This document shows positions 1-7,123 of a stretch of 12,571 nucleotides of DNA, piece by piece. Positions within the stretch are counted from its first letter, which is position 1. Each line of letters opens with the position of its first letter. Position numbers and translations under genes: made by a program. The DNA comes from a bacterium (GTDB taxonomy: Bacteria; Patescibacteriota; Gracilibacteria; UBA1369; GCA-2718715): NCBI GenBank assembly GCA_030426295.1, contig JAUHYY010000025.1, forward strand, positions 1 through 12,571, given 5' to 3'. The notes beneath the pieces were generated by a model that was given only the letters and a program-made list of their open reading frames with translations, did not search any database and was not told the origin of the DNA.

Positions 1-323
1 CCAATCAACTGAACATCATATGGACCTTCAATCTCCCATGTAAGTTCATTACCTCGAACCTCCCAAGAAGTCCCTACAAGTTTTTTACATGCAGCAGCGA
101 CTAAACCAAAAGCTTCAGGTAAAAGATCATCGAGTGATTCACCTTTATGCTGAACTCTGTCTTTAAACTCAGCTGTCTTAGCGTGAAAGTCTTCTTCTGT
201 ACTTAATTCTTGGCTAAACTTTTCTACCCATTTTCTAATTTGAGGGATTCGTGCCTCAACTCTTTTTATTGCTCTAGCATCAGAATCACCTGCAATAATG
301 CTAGCTATTTTTCTTAGTACCAT
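1..323 (-). CDS. secA: SecA preprotein translocase ATPase, N-terminal part (cut by window edge)
   Basis: SecA is the cytosolic motor ATPase that pushes unfolded preproteins through the SecYEG channel. I translated this by hand on the minus strand from the ATG at 321-323; 107 complete codons lie in the window and the rest is off the left edge. Visible family features are the N-terminal helix rich in charged residues, the ELSTEEDFHAKTAEFK segment (around residues 39-53), GESLDDLLPEAFGLV (61-75) and YDVQLIG just at the edge, which is the start of the first nucleotide-binding domain ahead of Walker A. Between the helix ending in CKKLVGT and YDVQLIG there are roughly 15 extra residues (about 86-100, with two Trp) compared with typical SecA. 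No Shine-Dalgarno precedes the ATG. The gene follows the sugar transferase by about 60 bases with no visible terminator, so the two may be cotranscribed. Confidence 0.9.
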   Translation of the reverse strand, partial: MVLRKIASIIAGDSDARAIKRVEARIPQIRKWVEKFSQELSTEEDFHAKTAEFKDRVQHKGESLDDLLPEAFGLVAAACKKLVGTSWEVRGNELTWEIEGPYDVQLI

Positions 324-385
324 AATTGTATTTTAAACGCCCGCAATATTAGCCAAATTAAGCCAAAACCACAAGAGAGTTTAAA

Positions 386-1849
386 TTAGTTCTTATCTGA
401 AAACTCTCCATGTCCCTTAACAACAACAGCTAGAGTTCTAAATAAAATTCTAACATCAAGTAAAATACTCCAATTTTCAATATAATAAGTATCTAAACTC
501 ACCTCTTCATCAAAACCTAAGTCACTTCGACCACTAACCTGAGCCAAACCTGTTATTCCAGGCTTAACAGTGAAAACAAATCTTTCATGCTCCTTATATT
601 TAGCAACTTCATCAAGCAGATGCGGCCTTGGACCAACCAAACTCATGTTACCAATCAAAACGTTAAATAGCTGGGGCAGCTCATCAATATCTAAACGTCT
701 AAGCAGCTTACCGAACTTAGTAATACGTGGATCATTCTTGATCTTAATCAAAGCCCCCTCACGGATATTACTATCAGCAAGTTCTTTATCTCTCATACCA
801 TGAGTTTTATGCTTCATAGTTCGAAACTTCCAACAATGGAAAGGCTCCCCTTTGTATCCAGCTCTTTTAACAATCCTACCTTCATCATCTCTTCTGAAGA
901 AAACGGGACCAGGTGAATCAACTAAAATAAGTAGCGCAACCAACACAAGTAAAGGCGATAACACAACTAACAATAAACCACTCACAACCAAATCAAAAAT
1001 CCTTTTAAACACTCTTCCCCACCCATCAAGAGAAGTAGGCTTTACTCTAAAGACAGGCAACCCACCAATTGAACTCAATACAACATTCTGACGCTGCACT
1101 TCAAGCACATCTGGAACATACTGATAATCTTTATGATAAATCCTACATAAATTAATTAGCTCATAATTCTGGATGTCAGTACCCTGCCGACCAATATGAA
1201 CTACATCATCAAATTTTCTTCTGCTGAAAATTTCTTTAAGCTTCGTAAATCCACCTAAATAATACTTATAACCTAATACTTCGCTCTTAAACTTTCTTTG
1301 CCCAACATAGCCCACAACCTTGTAATGAAAATCTCGCTTCAAAGCCTCAGCTACTCTATCAATCATTTCTTTGCTTCCTCCAACCAAAATAACTCTCCTC
1401 ACTCCAAGACCCCTCTTTAAAAAAAGATTCTGTAACAAATGAACAGCAAATCTTCCAAAACTAACAAATAAAATCACTACTACTGAATTCAGCAAAATTA
1501 CTGAACGCGAGAATGGAAAACTCCTTATCAAGAAGTAATACGTAATAATCGCCATGAGCCAAACAAGCACTGAACCAGTAACCTTCTTTACCTGCGTTCC
1601 AAACGAATCAATAGTCTTTAAGCTATAAAGTTTATTAAAAGCAAATATTACAATTAACCCTAAAGCCAAAATAAGACTCAACTCATAGTAACGGCTCGAA
1701 GCATTAAGATAATCGATATCTACAGGAGCCAAAATTTTACTTACAAAATCAGTCTTACGTAATAAATAAGTAGAATAAAGCGCACTATATGCGAGAACAA
1801 AATCAACAGGGATTCTGAGTAACCGAATAATAATTTCAAACCGTTTCAT
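386..1849 (-). CDS. Polyprenyl glycosylphosphotransferase (WbaP/CpsE-like sugar transferase)
   Basis: This 487-residue membrane enzyme should transfer a sugar-1-phosphate from a nucleotide sugar to undecaprenyl phosphate, the first membrane step of exopolysaccharide, capsule or glycoprotein glycan synthesis. The N-terminal half has about four hydrophobic segments (near residues 12-30, 57-75, 92-108 and 116-135). A CoA-binding/Rossmann-like domain follows (RRVILVGG at 151-158). The C-terminal bacterial sugar transferase domain begins with KRIFD (282-286) and its re-entrant hydrophobic helix (287-310). Its hallmark motifs are present: SPGPVFF (312-318), KFRTM (341-345), DELPQL (389-394, containing the Asp-Glu pair expected at the active site), GPRP (406-409) and PGITG (430-434). 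Length fits the family. The sugar substrate (glucose, galactose or a diamino sugar) cannot be read from sequence. The start follows rnpB by some 40 bases without a ribosome binding site; galU elsewhere in the window could supply UDP-glucose. Confidence 0.92.
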   Translation of the reverse strand: MKRFEIIIRLLRIPVDFVLAYSALYSTYLLRKTDFVSKILAPVDIDYLNASSRYYELSLILALGLIVIFAFNKLYSLKTIDSFGTQVKKVTGSVLVWLMAIITYYFLIRSFPFSRSVILLNSVVVILFVSFGRFAVHLLQNLFLKRGLGVRRVILVGGSKEMIDRVAEALKRDFHYKVVGYVGQRKFKSEVLGYKYYLGGFTKLKEIFSRRKFDDVVHIGRQGTDIQNYELINLCRIYHKDYQYVPDVLEVQRQNVVLSSIGGLPVFRVKPTSLDGWGRVFKRIFDLVVSGLLLVVLSPLLVLVALLILVDSPGPVFFRRDDEGRIVKRAGYKGEPFHCWKFRTMKHKTHGMRDKELADSNIREGALIKIKNDPRITKFGKLLRRLDIDELPQLFNVLIGNMSLVGPRPHLLDEVAKYKEHERFVFTVKPGITGLAQVSGRSDLGFDEEVSLDTYYIENWSILLDVRILFRTLAVVVKGHGEFSDKN

Positions 1850-1871
1850 AATTCAAACTAGAGTCCCTATG

Positions 1872-1899
1872 AATTTACCTGTATTTAAAACGTTTTCAA
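1872..1899 (-). promoter_or_regulatory. Possible promoter for the sugar transferase gene
   Basis: On the minus strand TTGAAA (1894-1899, five of six to the -35 consensus) is followed 16 bases later by TAAATT (1872-1877, four of six to -10). It overlaps the 3' end of rnpB and would start transcription about 15-20 bases before the sugar transferase ATG. It is a weak call, since AT-rich DNA yields such matches by chance and readthrough from rnpB is an alternative. Confidence 0.3.
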
Positions 1900-2271
1900 A
1901 GATTAAAGTAAGCCGAGTTCTGTCAGTCACGCAAGCGCAACCGTGGTCATTTATCTTGATAGCACATCACTATGCTATTCATGCGACAGGCAAAGTAGGA
2001 CTTTAAGAACGAAGTCGATTCTACTTTTCCACTCTGTCTTGCATCAGATAGGGTTTACCAGCAATCCATTGTTACCAATGGAGCTCCAACTAAATTGGAC
2101 TTTTCACCTTTCACCAAAATATATCTTGGTTAGTATTGTCTCTGCGGCACTTTCCCTAACTACCGTTTAAAGCGGTAGCCGGCAGACGTTATCTGCTATC
2201 CGTTCTTATGATGCTCGGACTTTCCTCACTTACAATAAATGCAAGCGTAACCACTAAATCTTAAGAAAACG
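1891..2271 (-). ncRNA. rnpB: RNase P RNA (catalytic RNA of tRNA 5' processing)
   Basis: The RNA subunit of RNase P removes the 5' leader from tRNA precursors. Read on the minus strand, the conserved 5' element GAGGAAAGTCCGAGC lies near 2214-2230 and the 3' element ACAGAACTCGGCTTA near 1910-1924; their CCGAG/CTCGG strands pair in the P4 core. Between them are the GGTGAAAGGTG-like conserved element and a GCTGGTAAACCC segment, whose GGT is the expected L15 contact to the tRNA 3' CCA. Ends were set by the terminal P1 helix: AAGATT (2257-2262) pairs with AATCTT (1899-1904), extended by CGTTTT (2266-2271) with AAAACG (1891-1896) across a small bulge. Exact mature ends are uncertain by perhaps ten bases. 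The size, about 365-380 nt, fits a bacterial type A-like RNA. Short reading frames across this interval are spurious. No terminator hairpin is visible beyond the 3' end. Confidence 0.93.
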
Positions 2272-2291
2272 ATCTCTCAAAGAGCTTATAA

Positions 2292-2320
2292 TTTATACGC
2301 CACACAAGACCAGATGTCAA
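2292..2320 (-). promoter_or_regulatory. Near-consensus sigma70-type promoter of rnpB
   Basis: On the minus strand a perfect TTGACA (2315-2320) is separated by exactly 17 bases from TATAAA (2292-2297). Transcription would start near 2285, giving the RNase P RNA a leader of roughly 15-25 bases that contains a small CTCTTTGAGAG hairpin. This is the strongest promoter in the window, in keeping with a highly expressed stable RNA. Confidence 0.85.
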
Positions 2321-2330
2321 CACATTACCC

Positions 2331-2358
2331 TTACCTGTAAAGACCAAGAGCGTATAAT
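2331..2358 (+). promoter_or_regulatory. Probable promoter of the SLH surface-protein gene
   Basis: A perfect TATAAT (2353-2358) lies 29 bases before the ATG. The -35 match is poor (TTACCT at 2331-2336, 16-base spacing). It lies back-to-back with the rnpB promoter, the two -35 regions being only about 10 bases apart. The predicted 5' leader is about 20-25 bases and has no Shine-Dalgarno motif. Confidence 0.55.
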
Positions 2359-2387
2359 ACCCACAGCAATTTTTTAAACCACATAGA

Positions 2388-3800
2388 ATGAAAAAACAAT
2401 TTATATCATGGTTATGTATCTTAGCCCTGCTACTCGCATTAGCACCAACTGCAGTATTTGCTCAAGATGCATCAACAACAGGTTCAGACACAAGCACTGA
2501 ATCAACAGACACAGATGATGACTCTGATGATGATGACTCTGATGATGATGACTCGGATGACGATGACTCTGACGATGACTCTGAAGATGATGACTCTGAC
2601 GATGATGAATCGGAAGATGATGAATCGGAAGATGATGAATCGGAAGATGATGACTCGGATGACGACTATTCTGACGATGATGACTCGGACGATGATGACT
2701 CGGACGATGATGACTCTGACGATCAAAGAGCACCAAGACCAGCTATATCAAATCTTGATTACAGAACTCTTACTCTTAGAGTTGTATGGGGAGATCTTGA
2801 AGATAATATCGAAGCTGGTTCAGAAGACACTTCTGTATGCGACGGTGAAATAAAAGCAGACACAAGAATACTAGTTCGCGACATCTTAAGATTCGAAAAT
2901 AATGACTCATTAGAGAACAGATATGGAAAAGAAATTAAGTTCGATTCAATGATTGGGCCTGGCGTAGATGGTCTTATTATTCAAGTCCTTGCTAAAGAAG
3001 GAGAAGATCTAGAATTCAAATCAGAATGTATCGGTGATCATGAATTTTCATTCGACGAACTTAAAGATGACGCAGTTCTTACTGCTTCAGAAGGTGATCT
3101 TTCAATAGAAATTAAACTTCTAAAAGAAAACCAATCACTAAAACAACTACTTACTCCAGGTGCAAGAATTAGAGCAAAAAAACTAAAATTCAGAGACACT
3201 AGAGATCAATGGTTCACAGACTTCGTCGAGTTCGCATCTGAACAAGGAATCATTGAAGGATTCAAAGATAAGAACGGAAAAGCAACTGGTGAATTCGGTC
3301 CATCAAACTATGTAAGAATCACAGAACTCGCAAAAATAGCTAATAAAATAGCTGGATACGAAGAAGCCGAAGACTCTGAAGAAGAAAGCGAACTTTCTCT
3401 AGAAGAAAAATTTAGTTGGGCAAAAGGTCACTTCCTAAGATGGAAAAAATTAGGCATTACTGTTCCAACAGTTGAACCATCTAGATATGCAACAAGAGGT
3501 GAAGTATTCCAAGCAATATACGAAGCAATTATCGGAACAGAAAACTTTGAAGCAGCTACATGTGACGTAAGTGCACTTACCTACTCTGACTTAGACCCAA
3601 ATCACGAAAACGCTAAAGCTGCATGCTTAATGACTATCGAAGGAATAGTATCAGGTACTGACTCAGGAGAAATCCAACTTGATAGCTTTGTTAGAAGAGC
3701 AGAGATTGCCAAGATTACTCACAACGCCCTAAAACTACTTGGTGCTGACGACGACCTTGAAGATGAATACGAAGACGAACTGCCAGAAGACGACGAATAA
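2388..3800 (+). CDS. Secreted S-layer-homology protein with Asp/Ser pentad repeat
   Basis: This 470-residue protein is predicted to be exported and held at the cell surface; its specific role is unknown. A signal peptide is clear (two Lys, hydrophobic core at 5-24, likely cleavage after AVFA at residue 25). Residues 41-112 are an almost pure Asp/Ser/Glu repeat with Ser every five residues and Asp or Glu between, except one four-residue unit. Such tracts are flexible, very acidic and may bind calcium. Residues about 119-270 form a beta-rich domain I cannot name, containing Cys151 and Cys214. Three S-layer homology domains follow at about 274-323 (WFTDFVEFASEQGIIEGF), 340-381 (more diverged) and 399-451 (YSDLDPN and VRRAEIAKI), with Cys392 and Cys413 bracketing the start of the third. 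SLH triplets normally bind pyruvylated cell-wall polymer or anchor an S-layer. The C-terminus (from 453) is again acidic. It is a single-gene unit with its own promoter, ending at a bidirectional terminator. Confidence 0.88.
   Translation: MKKQFISWLCILALLLALAPTAVFAQDASTTGSDTSTESTDTDDDSDDDDSDDDDSDDDDSDDDSEDDDSDDDESEDDESEDDESEDDDSDDDYSDDDDSDDDDSDDDDSDDQRAPRPAISNLDYRTLTLRVVWGDLEDNIEAGSEDTSVCDGEIKADTRILVRDILRFENNDSLENRYGKEIKFDSMIGPGVDGLIIQVLAKEGEDLEFKSECIGDHEFSFDELKDDAVLTASEGDLSIEIKLLKENQSLKQLLTPGARIRAKKLKFRDTRDQWFTDFVEFASEQGIIEGFKDKNGKATGEFGPSNYVRITELAKIANKIAGYEEAEDSEEESELSLEEKFSWAKGHFLRWKKLGITVPTVEPSRYATRGEVFQAIYEAIIGTENFEAATCDVSALTYSDLDPNHENAKAACLMTIEGIVSGTDSGEIQLDSFVRRAEIAKITHNALKLLGADDDLEDEYEDELPEDDE
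2508..2723 (+). repeat. Tandem 15-base coding repeat (Asp-Asp-Asp-Asp-Ser units)
   Basis: About fourteen head-to-tail units built from GAT/GAC, GAA and TCT/TCG codons encode residues 41-112 of the SLH protein. Units differ at synonymous third positions and at Asp/Glu changes; the three central ESEDD units are nearly identical in DNA, suggesting recent local duplication. One unit is 12 bases instead of 15, keeping the frame. Long frames on the opposite strand and in frame +2 here are by-products of the repeat. Confidence 0.9.
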
Positions 3801-3803
3801 GAA

Positions 3804-3832
3804 ATAGCGGATATTAAATAGCCTATAGCAAC
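3804..3832 (+). repeat. Heptamer tract after the SLH gene
   Basis: Right after the stop codon the plus strand reads as consecutive sevens: ATAGCGG, ATATTAA, ATAGCCT, ATAGCAA. The same heptamer family occurs on the minus strand beyond the TPR and ftsH genes. It ends at the terminator stem. Confidence 0.55.
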
Positions 3833-3833
3833 A

Positions 3834-3863
3834 AAAAAGCCGCTCTAATCGAAGCGGCTTTTT
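3834..3863. terminator. Bidirectional intrinsic terminator between convergent genes
   Basis: An 11-base perfect inverted repeat (AAAAAGCCGCT and AGCGGCTTTTT) around an 8-base loop gives a GC-rich stem core of six pairs flanked by A and T runs. It therefore offers a stem followed by a U-tract in both directions. It lies 33 bases past the SLH-gene stop and 23 bases past the TPR-gene stop, which converge on it. Confidence 0.9.
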
Positions 3864-3865
3864 AA

Positions 3866-3895
3866 ATATTAGCTATTAGCTATTGCTTAGCTCTC
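3866..3895 (-). repeat. Heptamer tract at the 3' end of the TPR gene
   Basis: On the minus strand the last serine codon and TAA stop of the TPR gene (AGC TAA) run into GCA, then ATAGCTA, ATAGCTA and ATATTTA in exact sevens up to the terminator. The stop codon is thus part of the repeat-like tract. Confidence 0.6.
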
Positions 3896-4477
3896 AATTC
3901 TTTTTTGAAAATAAGCACAAGCTTTTAAACATTCACGAGCTTTATCATTTTCTGGTTCAATTTCTAGAACAGCTCTGAAGATTGATTCAGCTTTATCGAA
4001 CTGTTTATCGTTTAAATAACAAACACCAAGATCACTTAGAATTAAACTATCTTCTTGAGCCATATAAGAAGCTCTCTCTAAAATAATAAGACCTTGTTTC
4101 TTTCTTCCTGAATGAAAAATAGACCAACCAAGACATCTAAGAATTTCTGGATGATTTGGCTCGATCTGATCTGCCATTTCAAGTTCTTCAATTGAATCAT
4201 TCCACTCACTCATAGCTGAGAATGTGAATCCCATTAAGTATCTTGCATTGGCACTCATAGGATTAATTTCAAGAGCTCTATTCAAAGCAGCTAGTGCTTT
4301 ATCATAGTCTCTCATACTTAGATAGTTGTCACCGATCTCTTCTAGAGCTTCAGTGCACTGTGGATCTTCGCAAAGAATTCCTTCGCAAAGTTCGATAGCC
4401 TCTTCAAAGAGACCCATTAGCTTCTTTTCATCAGCTAGTTTTAAAGTATCGTAGTACTCACTTTCTTGGTAAATCAT
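3887..4477 (-). CDS. Tetratricopeptide repeat protein
   Basis: This 196-residue soluble protein is almost entirely tetratricopeptide repeats, the helical-hairpin units that scaffold protein-protein contacts. Around five repeats can be seen at about 8-39, 42-75, 76-109, 110-143 and 144-177. The second (EALEEIGDNYLSMRDYDKALAALNRALEINP) and fifth (LILSDLGVCYLNDKQFDKAESIFRAVLEIEP) match the pattern best. It has no signal peptide or membrane segment, so it is probably cytoplasmic; seven Cys are present with no metal-site spacing. I chose the ATG at 4475-4477: the open frame runs 14 codons further up to a TTG, but that extension reads through a consensus -10 box and would be upstream of the transcription start. 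It has its own promoter and terminator, so it is likely monocistronic. Partners are unknown. Confidence 0.85.
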   Translation of the reverse strand: MIYQESEYYDTLKLADEKKLMGLFEEAIELCEGILCEDPQCTEALEEIGDNYLSMRDYDKALAALNRALEINPMSANARYLMGFTFSAMSEWNDSIEELEMADQIEPNHPEILRCLGWSIFHSGRKKQGLIILERASYMAQEDSLILSDLGVCYLNDKQFDKAESIFRAVLEIEPENDKARECLKACAYFQKRIES

Positions 4478-4507
4478 TTTTTTATAATTATTTTTTGAAA
4501 TCCGATT

Positions 4508-4536
4508 ATTATATCGCAAATCCCAAAAAAAATCAA
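4508..4536 (-). promoter_or_regulatory. Consensus promoter of the TPR gene
   Basis: On the minus strand TTGATT (4531-4536) and a perfect TATAAT (4508-4513) are 17 bases apart, with a T-rich spacer. Transcription would begin near 4501, about 24 bases before the ATG chosen for the TPR gene. It starts only about 20 bases past the stop of the upstream lipoprotein gene, so the TPR gene can be expressed separately. Confidence 0.8.
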
Positions 4537-4558
4537 ATGACTACTTTTAAGCTAATTA

Positions 4559-6235
4559 CTAAAGAAAGTCTTCAGCGAGAAGATCGTAAACAAGCCGAGT
4601 TCTCTCTACTTCATCATAAACAACATAGGTAGCTTCAACTAAAGCTTTCTCAGCATCATATGTACATTTATACCCATATGATCCTTCAGGTAAGTCTTCG
4701 TATGTCATATCTACTAAAACTTCATCAGGATTACCAAGCTTAACAATTTTAAATCCAGCAGCTGAACCGATGTCACCAACAGAACAATCATAGATATATT
4801 TAGAATCAGCAGTAAACTCTGGAAACTCAAAGTTAACGTCTAGCTTTTCTTCAGTCACAACATTATATAGATAAGTAGAAGACCATTCCCATCCGTACTC
4901 AATAACCTCTAGATAGTTTCCATCCTCAGAGAACTCAGAAACTTCTCTAGCCCTAATAAATCCTTCAGTAAGATGATCACCAGTCATAGTCTCAACCGAC
5001 TCAACTAAAATCTCTTTACCATCTTTATATACTAGAACTTTAATATTACTTCCCTCTTTGATAGCCATAGCCGAAAGATCATCGTTGTACTTAACTTCAC
5101 TTAGAACTTGTACAGAAGAAACTGACTTAAGTTTTCCATCAATTACTGACTTAACAACTCTATATTCATCAGGACGCTTATTATGCTCATAAAGATTAAC
5201 TCTAAATTCATAGTTACCATTCTGTAACTGATTAAGTCCATAAACCTCAGCATTGTAAGTATCCTTGTACCACTCTCTAAACTGAGCCAATGTTTCAGAT
5301 CCTTCATTAAGATCATATGCACTACCTAAGTCACCAATAGCAATGTTGTAATAATAATCGTATATCAATTGATGATCTTTATTTGAAGCTTGGCCTCTCT
5401 TTATTTCAGGATTGATGATCCCACTACTTTCAATAAGTTCGATACTACTTAATAGATATTCAAAATCACTTTTAACTTCATCATAAACAACATCAAACTC
5501 CTTCTCATATTCACGAGCTTGCTCTATAACAGCAGAAACAGCCTCATCAGGCTGAGTATATGAATTACTTCGCAACTGTCTTACAGCAACAGGCTGTTCA
5601 ATTAATAAGTTTTCATAAAACCCATTCACTAATGGCTCGTAAGAATACAAACTGAAATTATAATTGTAATAACCAGCAAGTCTCGAACTTTCAGTGTAAT
5701 AAATGATCGAAGTATAATCATAACTAGTACATTCATCATAAACCTGTGTAGCAGTAAATCCTTCATTGTCATAAGAGAATCTATATTCACAAATATCACC
5801 TGACTCCACCACTTCATCAAAATTATCAACATAACCTTCCCCCATCACTAATCCATTAGGATAATCATCTCCTTTATGCTGATCATTATAAAAATGCAAT
5901 TTAGGTAACTTATAATTACTATTATAATTAGTGAATCGAATTTCTACCTGATCTTTAAAATAATTGTACTGCTGAGAGCCATACTCTTCTTGAACATCTT
6001 TAAGACGAGTCAAATATTTATAAGGACTAACCTCTGGAGTCCCCCATTCATCCTTATATTCAAACTCTATACCCAACACTTCATTTCTATAAACAGACCA
6101 TCCTTCTTTTACAGAATCCTCAATAACATCAGGATTACTTGGCTCAAGATCATCAAAATCAACAGTTCCATTTACATTAAACTGACAACCTCCTACTAGT
6201 ACCAAAACCGACAATAGTAATATTATTTTTTTCAT
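4559..6235 (-). CDS. Putative lipoprotein of unknown function, NTF2-like and beta-rich domains
   Basis: I do not recognise this 558-residue protein as a named family. It opens with a lipoprotein signal peptide: Lys2-Lys3, hydrophobic residues 4-14, and lipobox VGGC with Cys17 as the expected lipidated residue. It should therefore be anchored outside the cytoplasmic membrane. Residues about 45-215 are Tyr- and Asn-rich, beginning with a YRNEVLGIEFEYKDEW segment like the opening strand of PsbP-like domains common in lipoproteins, with Cys149 and Cys169 possibly disulfide-bonded. Residues about 285-380 (IYDYYYNIAIGDLGSAYDL onwards) resemble an NTF2-like fold. The remainder is beta-rich, with FSEDGNYLEV- and FTADSKYIYD-like strands reminiscent of propeller blades. 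It lies 9 bases after galU on the same strand, so it is almost certainly cotranscribed with it. No Shine-Dalgarno precedes the ATG. Domain assignments are tentative. Confidence 0.75.
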   Translation of the reverse strand: MKKIILLLSVLVLVGGCQFNVNGTVDFDDLEPSNPDVIEDSVKEGWSVYRNEVLGIEFEYKDEWGTPEVSPYKYLTRLKDVQEEYGSQQYNYFKDQVEIRFTNYNSNYKLPKLHFYNDQHKGDDYPNGLVMGEGYVDNFDEVVESGDICEYRFSYDNEGFTATQVYDECTSYDYTSIIYYTESSRLAGYYNYNFSLYSYEPLVNGFYENLLIEQPVAVRQLRSNSYTQPDEAVSAVIEQAREYEKEFDVVYDEVKSDFEYLLSSIELIESSGIINPEIKRGQASNKDHQLIYDYYYNIAIGDLGSAYDLNEGSETLAQFREWYKDTYNAEVYGLNQLQNGNYEFRVNLYEHNKRPDEYRVVKSVIDGKLKSVSSVQVLSEVKYNDDLSAMAIKEGSNIKVLVYKDGKEILVESVETMTGDHLTEGFIRAREVSEFSEDGNYLEVIEYGWEWSSTYLYNVVTEEKLDVNFEFPEFTADSKYIYDCSVGDIGSAAGFKIVKLGNPDEVLVDMTYEDLPEGSYGYKCTYDAEKALVEATYVVYDEVERTRLVYDLLAEDFL

Positions 6236-6244
6236 ATATAAAAA

Positions 6245-7123
6245 TTATTTTGAATTTAAAAATCTTTTCAAGTCTTCACCTAGATCATCTCTATCTAAAG
6301 CAAAATCAATATTTGCTTGAAGCCAACCAAGTTTATTACCAGTATCATAGTGCTTACCTTCAATAACCTTACCAAGCACATTTATATTGTTTGAGATTGC
6401 AGACTTAAATCCGTCAGCAAGTCTAACTTCTCCATTACCATCATGATACTCAACAAAAGCCATAAGTTCGCCAAGAATATCAGGCGTAACAATATATTTA
6501 CCAATTACCGACAAATTTGATGGCGCATCTTCTTTTGACTGAGGCTTTTCAACAAACTCTTTAATATTCACTCTATCATCTTCAACATCACCACCAACTA
6601 CACCATAGTTATGCAACTGCTCGTCAGATACTTCCTTCAAACCAATTACAGATGAGCCAGTCTCTTCATATAGTTCCATCAACTGAGTCAAAGCTGACTT
6701 TTCATTAACAACTAAATCATCACCAAACATCACGGCTACAGGCTCATTATTAAGAACCCCTGCCGCTTGCAAAATAGCATCACCGTCCCCTTTTGGGATT
6801 GGCTGACGTATATATATAAACTGTGCGAGATTTGGGATATCAATAACCTGCTTTAAGAGATGGTCTTTCCCTCTCTCAACTAAATTGTGCTCAAGCTCAA
6901 AAGATGTATCAAAATAATCTTCAATAGCACGCTTACCTCGACCTGTAATAATAATTATCTTCTCGATTCCTGCTTCAACTGCCTCTTCAACCAAGTAATG
7001 TATTACTGGCTTATCAACAATAGGAAGCATCTCTTTTGGCTGAGACTTAGTAGCTGGCAAAAATCTTGTACCATAACCAGCAACCGGGAAAATTGCAGTT
7101 TTTACTTTCTTAAATTCGCTCAT
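6245..7123 (-). CDS. galU: UTP--glucose-1-phosphate uridylyltransferase
   Basis: GalU joins UTP and glucose-1-phosphate to give UDP-glucose and pyrophosphate, the activated sugar for surface glycans. The 292-residue length is normal. The nucleotide-binding signature FPVAGYGTRFLPATKSQPKE (12-31) sits at the N-terminus, followed by the metal-site FGDD (133-136), GVVGG (174-178), VEKP (191-194) and YDTGNKLGWLQA (259-270) near the C-terminus. One departure is GDGDAI at 112-117, where many GalU proteins have GLGHAV. The start codon shares one base with the hsp20 stop (TAATG), indicating translational coupling, and the lipoprotein gene follows 9 bases downstream. The product could feed the sugar transferase elsewhere in this window. 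A related nucleotidyltransferase (for example, thymidylyl-specific) is less likely given the full GalU motif set. Confidence 0.93.
   Translation of the reverse strand: MSEFKKVKTAIFPVAGYGTRFLPATKSQPKEMLPIVDKPVIHYLVEEAVEAGIEKIIIITGRGKRAIEDYFDTSFELEHNLVERGKDHLLKQVIDIPNLAQFIYIRQPIPKGDGDAILQAAGVLNNEPVAVMFGDDLVVNEKSALTQLMELYEETGSSVIGLKEVSDEQLHNYGVVGGDVEDDRVNIKEFVEKPQSKEDAPSNLSVIGKYIVTPDILGELMAFVEYHDGNGEVRLADGFKSAISNNINVLGKVIEGKHYDTGNKLGWLQANIDFALDRDDLGEDLKRFLNSK

Noticed and set aside
324..385. Heptamer-like GGCTTAA/GGCTAAT stretch after the sugar transferase gene
   Set aside because: The spacing is about nine bases, not seven, and only two similar units exist, so it is not counted with the other tracts.
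1943..2170. 75-codon open frame on the plus strand
   Set aside because: It lies entirely within the antisense of the RNase P RNA, whose conserved elements and P1/P4 pairing explain the sequence.
2508..2723. CRISPR-like array
   Set aside because: The repeat units are directly adjacent, 15 bases long and without spacers; they encode a protein repeat in frame.
2401..2853. His/Pro-, Ile/Val- and Met/Thr-rich open frames over the Asp/Ser repeat
   Set aside because: They are alternate-frame or opposite-strand readings of a 15-base repeat, which keeps all frames open by its periodicity; they have no leader signals or plausible composition.
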